NCBI GenBank assembly: GCA_015657535.1 | Contig: JADHZB010001925.1 | Span: forward strand, 87,946-151,945 | Length of the DNA stretch: 64,000 nt | Direction of reading: 5' to 3' | Origin: Nephromyces sp. MM_2019 | Taxonomy: Eukaryota > Apicomplexa > Aconoidasida > Nephromycida | Shown: in pieces, positions 13,739 to 25,566 of the stretch | Position numbering within the stretch: position 1 is the first letter of the stretch | Layout of the letters: each line of letters starts with the position of its first letter | Translations under genes and position numbers: made by a program | Notes under the pieces: model-generated | Databases searched by the model: none | Seen by the model: only the letters and a program-made list of their open reading frames with translations | What the model was told of the DNA's origin: nothing

Positions 13739-14723
13739 ATTTATGAGTGTATATTTGATAAATATCATATTTAAACTTGTAAAAATCAATGTATAAGTGT
13801 GGTGATTGCCATTTTTAATAATATGTTTTCATAGATTTGTGTAACTTGTTGTTCGTGTTAAATTGTAATAATAAGCATATATGTGTCTATGAGCGTGTCT
13901 GCTGTTATCATTATTGTTTGTGAAGATCACCTCGATTAAGTTTCGTATATGGCTGCCTACCAAATCTTTTGTTAAGTCGTCTGATTGAAATTGAAATGAT
14001 AATTGACAAAAATAGCTATATTTTCAAAATTTTTGGTTTCTTCATGCTATGAGAAATACTAGCACATTGGTTCACATTCAAAATAATTAAAACATAAGTT
14101 TGTGTTTGTAATATTACTTTGAGTTATGAAACAAGTTTGAGGATATAGATTTTTAGTTGAAGATAGATTCTTATTCACATACATAAACAAATGACTATGC
14201 TTTGTACAATTCATGGCTGTACAATAAACAACTTAAGATTATTTAAGAGTTTGGATTACCTTGTAATATAATAGAAACAGAAGAGAAAAACCAGGACAAC
14301 AATTATTTCAGCTAATATAATCCACAGACTAAGGGAGGTCTGTTATTGTGAATTGGGGGTAATGAAAGGTTTAGATTTGTACAATGAAATACATTGCTCT
14401 AAGTTTTAAAGTTTCCTACATCTAATCCGAAAAAATTATCTAGAGATGTGTGTCTTTTATAGAAACTATGTACAAATAATAGGATTGAGTAGTAAACTAG
14501 ATATATTTTTGGTAGTCTCGGGTAGTTTCAAACTTACAAGGTGCTTGAAAGAGGTGAGCTCTTGTTTTTTGACAAAGGGGGAGCCCGTACTAATTTTAGA
14601 GTGTCTAAAATCCAACGGTAAAGTATTATCAAACACACATAACTGTTCTTCCTTAGACGAGTAGATATTTGCCTAGTGATCAAAAAAATATTTTAAAATA
14701 TTACCAAAATGGCTGAGATAGGT
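13739..14723. other. Spacer between the candidate at 12205-13738 and the convergent carboxypeptidase gene
   Basis: AT-rich sequence. It contains one short plus-strand open frame (14446-14664, 72 codons) that I cannot connect to any family or exon chain. No clear RNA gene or repeat was seen. Confidence 0.5.
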
Positions 14724-16305
14724 TTAAATACATATGAAAATGAAGCAAACGAAAATTACAGGGGAGTGTATCCAAGTTGGTACAGCGCTGATTAGATTAG
14801 GGTTGAAATCAAAAGAACCAGAGAGTGAGCCACATTGGCAATATTGAATATCCTGAGAATAAAAATTTATTTAGCTATTTTGTATGAAAGTTAACGTTAG
14901 CATGGGTTTATGTATATCTTAATGTATATATATATTGTGTGTTTTAAGCGTATCAAGTTTGGGTTACTAAAAAAGAGTTTGCAGTTTAGGGTTAGAGATT
15001 CGTATCTGATTTAAAAATGGATGTATAGAGTAAGGGTTGCATAAATAATAGTGTGTATAAATAAAGTAAAATTTGAGTGGAGAATATATTTACACATTAC
15101 TGTGAGTTGTATTTATTCAGATAAATGAGGTAATTACACCTTTATAATTGAAAAAAGTGACTAAGTAATGCTGATTGTTTAGATTTTGTAATCAATCAAG
15201 TCTATACACATACCTCTAATTGAGATTCCCCTAAACAAATGTTAAGGTTAAATGATGATGTTTTAGGCAATGAATAGAATTCAAGTATGATAAATATTTC
15301 AATGGTTGGTGAAGAAGGAATTTCAGGAGTCCTTGCTTCAATTGCACTATTCAGCTTGAAACTCTGAAATAAGGGAAAATATATATAGTAAACATCATCG
15401 AATAAGATGCAGATATCATTGACATTTAAATACATACATATTGAACTTAACTAACATTAAGAAAAGTCGATATATACAAGAATCTAAGCTTCCTAAAAGC
15501 AATAAGGGCCAATATTGAAGACTGATACACAATCTCTTATGTGCAAAGATAAATTGATATATACACACATTTTAAGTTAGCATTCACATATTCATGGAAT
15601 GCATACATATATTCAAGTAATGAGCACACATAAGTTATAAATATCCCATATATGTAAACTATACCCAAATCGTTGAAGAATTTTTATCGATGTTAGCTGA
15701 ATTCGCTCGGATAAAGTCCTCTGTGTCTGAGTAGATTGTTATATTTGGTTGAGATGTACATCCCATATCATGATTGGAGTAAATGTGCTTTGCTGGTTCA
15801 GTTAGCCCCTCTCTTAATTTGACATATTTATTTAAAACTTCATCTTGAACATTTGAGTGTGTTTTACCATTTTGGCAAGCAAATTGTATAAATATCGGTA
15901 GTTTTACACCATAGGATCCTGATAAACCTCTAAAAAGGTGTATAAGTTATTATAAAAGTATGAACTATTAAGAGATTACACATTAAGCGTTCAAGATAAA
16001 TATTAGGTTGTAGGATGGCAGATAATATGATTTCACCCTTACGGGTCATTTTGAACGTATTATCCCTAAGCGTGATTGAGTGTGTGTGATAGGTTGAGTG
16101 TAATGTCTCGAGGTAGGCATATCTAAAGAGATGTGTTAGAGAGCTAAATGTTAATGTGATAAATTTGATCATCCTTTTTGTGTGTATTGCATAGTGTGTT
16201 TATCAATGAAACATTGGTGCTTATACACCCCTCTGATAAAGATGCATACGTGTTTGATATATGGAGTTGTACAACCGAAAAGATCTTTTTTGTATCCATC
16301 TGATG

Positions 16306-16339
<34 letters not shown>

Positions 16340-19300
16340 TGACACACACTTAATGAGAAATAGTTGTGGATAACTTGAAATATTGTCGTTTGGTGTATAT
16401 ACACTAAGATAAGTAATCAAAGATGTAACATCTTGTTACAATCCTTACCATCTGTGTGATCATGTCTCGTAGATTAGTGGGTATAAGGTTTACAGGGCTT
16501 AAGATGTGTGTAGAATAAAAATAAATAGTTAATAAGGGTTTTTATACTACACATTAAATGTTTTTCAAAAACTCAATATAAGATTATATTATTTGTGAAA
16601 AGTATGTAGGCATGTGATATCATGTAATTGAGTTAGGGTGTGGGAATGTGTGCAAATTTTAATAAAAACACATATCATTTATGCAATAATCAAATACTTT
16701 TCTCTGACATATTGGATATGATTAAACTTGCAAATAGAAGAGCTTTTTACAGATGAAATAAATACAAATTGCAAAAATATAATTAAGCTAAATTCAGACA
16801 CAATTAGGAGTGCCACATAGAATCAAAAATGCCAAGCATGAACACATACAAAATTGAGTAATTCCCTGGCTCATTCATCATATGTGCATGGAAATTAGCT
16901 TGTAATCCTGCCTTTTTAAGCACCTCTATAAACCTAGGATAGTTATCTGTGTGTGAAGCTGGAGAAACACATGTTATTTTTTAGGTGTATAAATCTGGAT
17001 AAGTCAAGCGGGCGATTTTAAATAGTTTATCTCAAAAAAGAGGGTGGTGGCACATATATCTTTAACCCGCAATGTATATACTAAACCTACTAGCTATTAT
17101 AGAGTTTGAGTGTTTCTCTTATGACAAGATAAGGCTATAAAATAATTTTTTTCATGATCTACATTGCTTAGGTAATTATCTTGACAATCAGAAATTTACT
17201 CACCTTGCCGTATGTTAGTTGGAGGCCAAAATTTTTCATCGTTAGACCAAGCTTCTGGTGGATTGCTAACTTCAGGGCTTATTGAAATAATTTGATGTTC
17301 TTTCATAGCCCAATCATCAGCTAAATATAATATCAGAAAACATTTATATACATATATTAGTATCGTTTTATATCATAAGTTTAGAATTGTTTTATAAAAT
17401 AATGTAATTAGATATCTTAGATCCATCATGCCTATTAATTATTTTTATTAAGTGAATGAACAAGATTATATATGTATGCTAGTGATTCTAAACACACAGT
17501 ACTGAATGGCTTAAGGATACAGCACAAAAGCGCGTGTGGTATATGTAGGGAATAAATGACACACAATAAGCTATGAATGCACAATACATCAAAAAACACA
17601 GATATAAGAAAGGGAAGAAATTTCCATTTGAATACCTTCTCCATAAGCTATATAATCCAGTGTGTCTTTCGCATTACCCATCGTTATATTGAGGGAGCTG
17701 ATAATCAAAATAAGGTGTAAGTTTATCAGGAGTTTTAGGCTAAATAATTGGTAGATAAGACACACACGATGGGCTAGGAGACTACTTTTGATTAAAATAT
17801 TTGGGTGGGCATAGTTCCAAAGTTAAATCTAGAAGCTTTGAAGGTGAGTACAGAATCTATGGTTTCAAAAAATATTTATGTCTACACGATACACCTATGT
17901 ATATACTAGAAGTTATAATGGCCTCACAGGTAGCACTAAACAGCTTATAGAGCGTTAAGCAACCCATTTCTCCCACGCTCCCTCTAAATGTTTATAAGCA
18001 ATGTATAATATATCTGTTTGTTGGTTATTACAATTGGAGCTCCTCTAAAGTCATTGATGCATATCGTTCAAGATCAATAGAAGGGCAGCAATTGAAAGGG
18101 TGTGTCCAGAAGTCGCCATAGGTGTGTAAATGGATTATAAATTTAAGAGGCCCTGTTAAATAGGTTAGAATACTTGTGGGCTTATAGCTGCCAATAAAAT
18201 TCCTAATTGCTTGGGTTTCAGGCTCACTAAATGCTTGATAACCTCCGTATTCGTCATCGCACCCACTTTTGAAAAAATATATAATTGATAAACAAGAAAT
18301 TTTTAGAGTTTGCAAGCTAGTGTGTAGGTTTGCTTTGTGTGTAGCTTGGCTTAAATTTGTGAATTAAAAAGTTTTCAGCGATTATCATATATTCTATACA
18401 GGATATTATAATCAAATATCTATATAAAGGCTGATTGATGTACATGTACAGATTATGTGGGCAAATTAAGTAGGTTGTAAAAGACATTCAAATATATGTA
18501 TCAATACATCAGCTTATTCTTCTATGCTGTAGTCTATGATTGTGCTTATATGTAATTAGAGTAAAAATCAAACTCACTTAGGGATGAATTTGAAATTAAA
18601 GGGATAGTTTCGGTTTAGATCGACACCTTGAGATTCAGATATTGCTTGACTAGAATTACAAGTAAATCTCCTGTTTTTACGTATAGACAAGTTGCTATTT
18701 AAGCAAATATCTAGGAAGCCATCTCCATTTATGATAGGGATTATCCACAATTCTCTATTGTTGAGTATATAATTTGACAAGGTATGGCCTGCTGCACCAT
18801 CCTGTAGCAACTTTGCTGTAGTGAGATGTATATAAATAGCTTAAAACAGTCTATTCTATATATAAATCTAAACATGAGTGGTTAAATTAAACTTGATAAG
18901 TATCTAATTAATATGTCAAGTAAATAGATAAGAATCATCTTTCATTGAGAATCGGCTCATATTTTTATAATTAAATTGGCATTTTTGTCATATTAATTCA
19001 TAGAGGGGTAATGTTTAAGGATAAATATTTCAGTGTGGCTTAGGTCTAGTACTAAGATTCAGTGTCAGGCGCTGAAGGGAAAGTTTTGGTAATTATGTAA
19101 ATAATGAATTACTTATAGTATAAAACAGTGTTGAAATTGAACAGCTTTCTCTTGGGTGGTGGAGTGATGTAAATAGAACCTCGGGGAAAGGTTCAGGTTT
19201 ATCCCAATAATTAGTGCTGTCTGAAGAATTATCCGTACCCTTGAGATGATTGGATGTTTTCGATGATCCTTGTAGATAGTTTTTCTTTAATCTACCACCA

Positions 19301-20067
19301 ATACGATAACCCATTATGGCTAGACCTCTCAAAGTCTCTCCTATTTATATAATTCACGTATCAACATTTTTGTTGCTATTGATATGGGAGATAAAATTTC
19401 TACAGGAGATAGAGTTTAAGGTGATATTCCTATATAGAAAGCTAGGGATCAAGTCCGATACAATCTTATTGTATCAAGGAAATGTAATACATAGAGTGGA
19501 AATTCATTTATTTTTAGTAGAACCTAGGTTTCAGAAGATGAATTATAGAAAATCTATCTTCATATTTAGTCAACTAAAGTTATGTATTTAATGCTTGCCT
19601 AGTTGATATGATTCAACATCCTCTTTATAGGTATTTGTTAGCCATTCAGCATATGCAACAGCCTCATGGTAACTTAGCCCACCCTGGTGCAATTTTCCAT
19701 TGAGTAACGCCTTGAGTGGATCATCATTAAGTAGTTCAAAAAATTGGGGTGAGGCGAACTGGCATTCCTGCAGGAGGCCTCGAGATCCTTCAGAAGTTTC
19801 ATTATTCTCATTCTCGGTAGAATTGTCATCCTCTGGGGGTGAATCGGGTAGTTTCGAGGTATCTTCATTCATTAGATCTTTGGGAAAATCATCATCATTT
19901 TGGAATGGGAATTGTGGTTCTTCAGGGTCTTCATTCATCCATATATTGAGAGATTCCTTACCCGTATTGTGATTGTATGTTTCTTCAAATGTTTCCCCTA
20001 GGAAGCGTGGCATGAGGCAGATTCCCATATATAGGAATAGGAATAAAATATTTAGTGCCTTTTTCAT
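14724..20067 (-). CDS. M14 zinc carboxypeptidase, secreted with C-terminal membrane segment
   Basis: Metallocarboxypeptidase removing C-terminal residues from peptides. Exons: 20067-19599, 19340-19113, 18815-18578, 18265-18032, 17697-17636, 17320-17204, 16958-16850, 16497-16449, 16106-15982, 15929-15665, 15363-15214 and 14852-14724 (about 724 residues). ATG at 20067 begins a signal peptide (MKKALNILFLFLYMG), then an acidic Asp/Glu/Asn linker. Zinc ligands are H218 and E221 in HHPRES and H359 in HLHTYG. N300-R301 of GVDLNRNYPF binds the substrate carboxylate, and E427 in ISISPE is the catalytic Glu. A beta-sandwich-like region follows. The last exon ends in a hydrophobic stretch (PVIFVCFIFICI), so a type I membrane protein is likely. 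Intron 1 has a GC donor. The exon 8/9 junction (acceptor at 16107) is uncertain: better-looking acceptors nearby are out of phase. All other junctions close. Confidence 0.9.
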
Positions 20068-21998
20068 CTTGGAGCGCAACCTATTTATGTTATGTATCTA
20101 AAAAGGTTTTTCTCGTGCTCGAATTTATATGCACAGTTTAGATGAAGGAGATTATGTAATGTTTGGCTATGTAATGTCACATGCTACGCATAGATAGGGT
20201 ATTAGATGATATTTGTAATTGTGTCATAAAAACTAGGAAAATGAGGAATACAAATAGCATTTTTGACACGAGGCTAGGTCGTATGATTTGATATATAGAA
20301 ATTGTGATATTTTTTTTTCATTTAAGGTTTAAGTAACAGTTTAAAATACAAAATTGGTGGCCTACACAAGTCGAGTATTTAGAGTGAAGCCTGTAAATTT
20401 TTGGTTATCAAAGTCTTTGATCTCAGTATTAAAATTAAGGAAGTTTATTTAATCAATAGGGAGACACTTTTCGGTGGTTTTAAAATGTGATTTAACATTT
20501 CAATATTTGAATAATTTCACACTTATTTTTTTTCGAGATAACGTTTTAAAGATCGATTTTATAACAACAACTCACTAGTTGTTTACATTCCATGAAAAGT
20601 AGAAGTAAAAGTAATAGTAATAGTAAAAACATTAAAAGATTGGTAAAGTTATCTCTAGCTTTGGAATTTTATGATCATTATGTCCAATCTTTCTTTCATA
20701 ATAATTTATATTCATACCTCTTAATATTTGCTTTCCCCAGGTTGCTACAATCCACATTAACTCACTGATACTTAGCTGTATGCAATTGAGCTTATATTAT
20801 CTAAGCATCATCAAATTTACAATTAACTTTAAATTGATGTGACATGTATCATATAATCACTAAACCTTATATGTAATTAAATTAATTATTCTTAAGATAG
20901 TTTAGGTTAACTTAATCGAATCTTAATATTTTGTCAATTTTTTGATTCCTCTACTGTGATAGATATAGAGATGGGAAGTTTGTTGTGACGCTTTAAATTA
21001 TACTAAGACAAATGTAAACTAACTACTTACAAAAAAATTCTTATGAATAAGCTGTAATTTTGGTTAATATTTTATATTTATAAAAGCATAAATAAGCCAT
21101 ATAATATTAAATAAACCTTTTCAATTTATACTAGAAATTGAATAGAGCCACAATTCATATTTGCTTTTGAGAAACTAATTTTTATAGCTTTAAAAATATC
21201 TAAAAAGTTTGTATAGATATAGTAAAACCAATATAAAGTCAAACAAGCCATAAAAATTTCCCATCAATTGATGATTTAACCTTAGCATGGAAATTTAAGA
21301 ATATTTTTGATAAAGTAATCAAATAATAAGACTTTATTATGCTATAAAATTTGTATATTTAATGGCAATACTAGTGCAAGAATTTCTAGTTAAATTTATA
21401 CTTTTGCTCTATTATAAGCTAAAAAAGCTCTATATATCTCGCATTCAAAATTCACACAAATTTGTAAATTCCACTACAAAATTGTTAGAACACAGCTTAA
21501 ACTGCTGTAAACTATTTAAATTGTTATACGCAACACTGTAAGTTTTTGCTAAGAATTTAAACGCATAAAATTAAAATCATACTAGAAATAATACGTTAGA
21601 AGATTTTGACTATTCAAAAATAGGAATATTCCTATCTTCAAGTGTGTACAAGAATACAGCTTCACTATGTATAAATCTTTATATTATGGAATTTTATATT
21701 AACAAATATATCACAAATTCCCTGCTTTCGACAAAAATAGCCTATACCAGCAAGCTATTGTAATTTATTTTATAGCTTATAAAACATTGCCAGAAATTTT
21801 CCCAAGAGCTTTACTTGATTAAATACTGGAAATATTGAAGTGAACTTACAATAAATAAAACACTCATTCTTATAGTAATAAAAACATTTCGAAAGTCAAA
21901 TAATGACCAAATCAGTTTTTATATAAATTACCAACTTACTCAACTCTTCTTTTTACTAAACTACTTTAAGACTAAAGTTCATATAATAGATTTAGAAA
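20068..21998. other. Divergent spacer between the carboxypeptidase and EF-hand genes
   Basis: Plain AT-rich sequence of 1.9 kb between two divergently transcribed starts, so it should hold both promoters. I see no individual promoter motif I can name, no ORF of note and no microsatellite of length. Confidence 0.55.
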
Positions 21999-22909
21999 AT
22001 GAACGATCAAATTTTCCGATTTTATGATCGAGATTCAGATGGTAGAGTAACCTTTGTGGAAGCTCACCAAATCCTAGGAACATCAGGATTATGCCCCTCG
22101 TAAGTCTATATGATTCAATAAATAATAATACTTAATAATATATATATATATATAGAACTTGTGAAAATATGAATTCATAACACCAAACCAACACAATATA
22201 TGTAATCTTATGCTCAAAATAAAAGTAATTAGAGCTTTTTATATTAAAATTGAAATGCTTTCAATAACCCATCCTACTCATTTGACCTCAAGATTTAAAT
22301 CAAAAAGTTTCAAATTTTTAATTTTAATTTGTAACTCTAAAACCATAAATATTTCATATTTTTAGTGTTCAAGAAGTGCAACAAAAGTTTGTAGAAGAGG
22401 GCTCTGAGAAGATTGATAAAGAAAAGATGAGCCAGTTGTTAGGAAAATTCAAAAGCTCTATATCAACTCAGGATGAAATTAAAAACCTATTTAAGGTAAT
22501 ATAATCAATAAAAATTTGAATAATGATCAACTTATTAGCTGAATGATAGTCCTAAGTTTCAAAACTGCATTGTATTTTATATGTTTGACTTGTTTCACTG
22601 TTTCTCTTAAATAAATAACTACATAATCTAAGTTTATAAAAAAAATTTGAAAAATGAAACACAAAATATAAACAGTTATAAACTTGAAACAATGATAATT
22701 TCATGATTTGAAATCAGGCTATTGATCCACAAGGTTCTGGTAGAATTGATATGAATTCAGTTAGATTTATGCTGTGTAATTTTCAAGAGCAACTATCGAG
22801 TGATGAAACCAGTGAATTTATAAAAATGATTTTGCCAAACCAATCAGAATCTACCCTTATAGAGATAGAAAAAATCTCATCAATATTACATAAGATGCAG
22901 ACAGATTAA
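21999..22909 (+). CDS. EF-hand protein resembling essential myosin light chain
   Basis: Three exons, 21999-22099, 22366-22495 and 22718-22909, join in phase to 140 residues, the length usual for essential myosin light chains such as fission yeast Cdc4. The first EF-hand loop is canonical (DRDSDGRVTFVE, residues 10-21, with acidic or oxygen ligands at positions 1, 3, 5, 9 and 12). A later loop, DPQGSGRIDMNS, keeps the Gly and Ile but has Ser at position 12, so it probably binds calcium weakly or not at all. The spacing and the pattern 'F-x-x-I-D-x-x-G-x-G-x-I' then 'L-S-S-D-E' follow the light-chain/calmodulin fold. Likely partner: the IQ motif of a myosin heavy chain. A calmodulin-like or centrin-like role is possible but the single good EF-hand favours a light chain. 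Donors are GTAAGT and GTAATA. Confidence 0.82.
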
Positions 22910-23622
22910 TCCAAAATGTTATATAAATCATAGTCTCCTTGCAATTATCTTCCATAATAATTTTTTAATAAAATATAACTCAGGTTTCATTAAATCAGGT
23001 TTTTCTTTATCAATAAACTGTATGAAAACATAAAAGTTTTTAAATAAAATACCATAGTATTTTCGAAATTCAAATCGAGTTTAGTAAATTTGAAATAGCT
23101 AGTAATCTTTATTTAATCACTATGCCTTGCCTATAACTCCATAAATCCTCAGCTATTAAGCTCAATTGCATATCATGATTGCTGTATTTAATGAATTTAT
23201 AATATTTGTTGATTTTGAATCATACAAAACTGTCAGATGGTTGAGTAAATAGACATAATTGGGCTCAAATGTGATAAAGATAAATAAAACACTAAACACT
23301 GATACCATTTCTATCAAAAATAGAAATGTTATTACATTTAAATAACTTAATAACTTATACAATTTCTAAAGCAATACTACTAGCACTCATTTCAAATGTT
23401 AAAATCGACAATTTGTAAATAACACATCCAATCAAAGCTAACTTAGATTAGACTTGCATACTAGCAAATAGTCTGGAGCTGTTTCTTTCGAGGCCCTATG
23501 TGCTATTCAAAAGATCGTAATAAAAAACTTTTAATATTTTAGGAGCTTAATAAAGCATAAGACTAAACTACAATCATTGTGCCTTTATAACGAGACATTA
23601 TGTGATAACATAAGCTATATAA
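22910..23622. other. Spacer between EF-hand gene and WD40 gene
   Basis: AT-rich, about 0.7 kb, both flanking genes on the plus strand. AATAAA-like sequences occur just after the EF-hand stop (for example near 22968), consistent with a polyadenylation region. Nothing else stands out. Confidence 0.5.
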
Positions 23623-25566
23623 ATGCCCTCATTATATAATGAAACTCTATTAGAAAATGAAGCTACCGCAAGCCCAGGATATCTGGTACCTTGCTTCAAC
23701 ATATGTTTACCAGAAATTTGCAATGAGGTAGCATCTTCTGAACTTGACCCAACAGTTGCTGCAGCATTAGCCTCAAGCAGGTTATCCCTTATAGACCTCA
23801 ATAATGGGAAACTATTCTACCAACACAAGTCCCACAAGAAAGACGATTCAACCACACTTGTTTCACAAGAATTTTCTAACCTCTATAGCAACTACTTACA
23901 TTCTAAACATATTGAACTAGATCCCCACGTCAAGGAAGTTAAGAGTTCGCATGTAGCTTGGAATCCAAACTCTGCAACATTATTTGGCTTGTCAACCGAA
24001 AAAGGATCAGTCTGCCTTTTTGACTATCGTGTACCTGATACATATTCTTCTTGGATTGCACATATAGGAAAACTTTCTGATTTGTCCTTTTTGAAAGACA
24101 ATAGCTTAAGCCACACAATAGCAACTGCTGGTTATGAGGATGGCTGGTTATATTTCTGGGACATGAGAAAACCTGGTCGCTGCCTTAAAGGCCTACAGGT
24201 TCCTCATAGCATAAGTAAAATTGCTTTGAGCCAGGATTGCTCTTTACTTACTATTTCTAATCGTAGAGCTGACTTACAGGTGAAATATTAATCTTCACTA
24301 TATATTGATATGATAAACATACTCTTCATTTTTCAGTGATGACATGATCCTTAATCTTTATAACTAACTGCTTATAACCTGTCACCGTTTTCAGCTTTTT
24401 AGTTTACCTTTGCTAAGCCCGTTCTCTCATATTGGCTATCGACCAAGCATCTCAGCTAAAAACTTTACCACCCACTTAGAATTTAGCTCCAATGGAAGGA
24501 TTATTTTGATAACAGGATCTGAGGAAACTACAAATAAAACTCGTGATGCTACAGGTATAGTTAATTAAATGTTTATAATAGGGCTAAATTTATTGCTTGA
24601 CTGAATTGCAATATGTGTAACTTAAATGTTACCACTGTGTAAAATAGTTCTTATATTCTGTTAGGCATTGAGTCCTACCCAATTTGCGAAGTCTTGGATC
24701 TACAGAACCCTCATCAAAGGTCTCAAGTGACTAATCCCGCATCATTTTGGCTGAATATGGAAAACTTTAATGATGAAATAGAATTAAATCCAAATTCCAA
24801 TTTCCAAAATGATGATGATTCTTATTTAACCCACACGACTTGGAAGCACTTCCCGAGGGGAGTTTTGATAAATAACTCCTTGTTAGAGGATTACAAATGT
24901 TGTTCAAAACCATATAGCTTATTTACTAATCGGCTTTATCAAACACCTGAGAAATCTACTGGTTATGATAAATGTTTTTATGACTCAGATGATGAAAACT
25001 CTAGCTCTAAACCTAGCACCCCAGGCATTAATCGATTTCATCCATCAAAAACACAGAAACTCGAGACATACAATACCAATACTTCTCTTAAAGCAACCGA
25101 TCAGCACTCAATAAAAAAAACACTTTCTGAGATATATAGCACTACTTCCAACATCTTATCTGATTATAGGCCGTATTGTTGTAGGTTCGTTGGAGATCTA
25201 ATAGTAGGAGTTGGTGGACCAACTCATATGGGTGGAGCTATGAAATTATGGGATCCAATGAGCGGTAAATGATGAATGTTTTAAATACCTCAAACATCTT
25301 AGAACTATAACTCTCCTTAAAATTATTTATACTTAAATTAGAATAATATTAAGCCTAGATCAAAGTCCTACAATTCTTTTTAAATCATAGGCCTAATGCT
25401 ATCTGCAACTGTGAACCAAGAAAGCAGGGATCCCATTACATCCATTTCTCCTTTGGGGAAATCTTTTGTTTTGTCTTCAGGGTGGGATAGTAGCAAGAAA
25501 ATGGGAAAAGTTACTTTGTGGAGCTACACTGTTCAGGAGCAATTACAACTCCTGGGAATGATTTGA
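23623..25566 (+). CDS. WD40-repeat protein, 530 residues
   Basis: Four exons (23623-24279, 24395-24554, 24665-25264 and 25391-25566) close in phase to a TGA stop. WD40 blades are visible in exon 1: SHVAWNPNSATLFGLSTEKG then VCLFDYR, and LSHTIATAGYEDGWLYFWDMRKPG, the last being a textbook repeat ending in WD. Further blades are seen in exon 3/4 (GDLIVGVGGPTHMGGAMKLWD) and exon 4 (KSFVLSSGWDSS, then VTLWSY). A disordered Ser/Asn/Asp-rich loop of about 130 residues interrupts the propeller in exon 3. Function is a protein-interaction scaffold; I cannot assign an orthologue. Start is the first ATG of the open exon. Confidence 0.85.

Noticed and set aside
14446..14664. 72-codon plus-strand frame with a stretch KGEPVLILECLKSNGK, briefly considered as part of a sliding-clamp (Rad9/Hus1-like) protein
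   Set aside because: The resemblance is a few residues only, no flanking exons join in phase, and it faces the carboxypeptidase 3' end at close range.
14760..14815. tRNA-like words (a 'gtatccaagttggta' arm-like piece and 'ggttgaaatc')
   Set aside because: They fall inside the last carboxypeptidase exon on the opposite strand and no cloverleaf with acceptor stem could be formed.
19700..19972. Ser-rich 90-codon plus-strand frame
   Set aside because: It is the antisense shadow of the acidic exon 1 of the carboxypeptidase.
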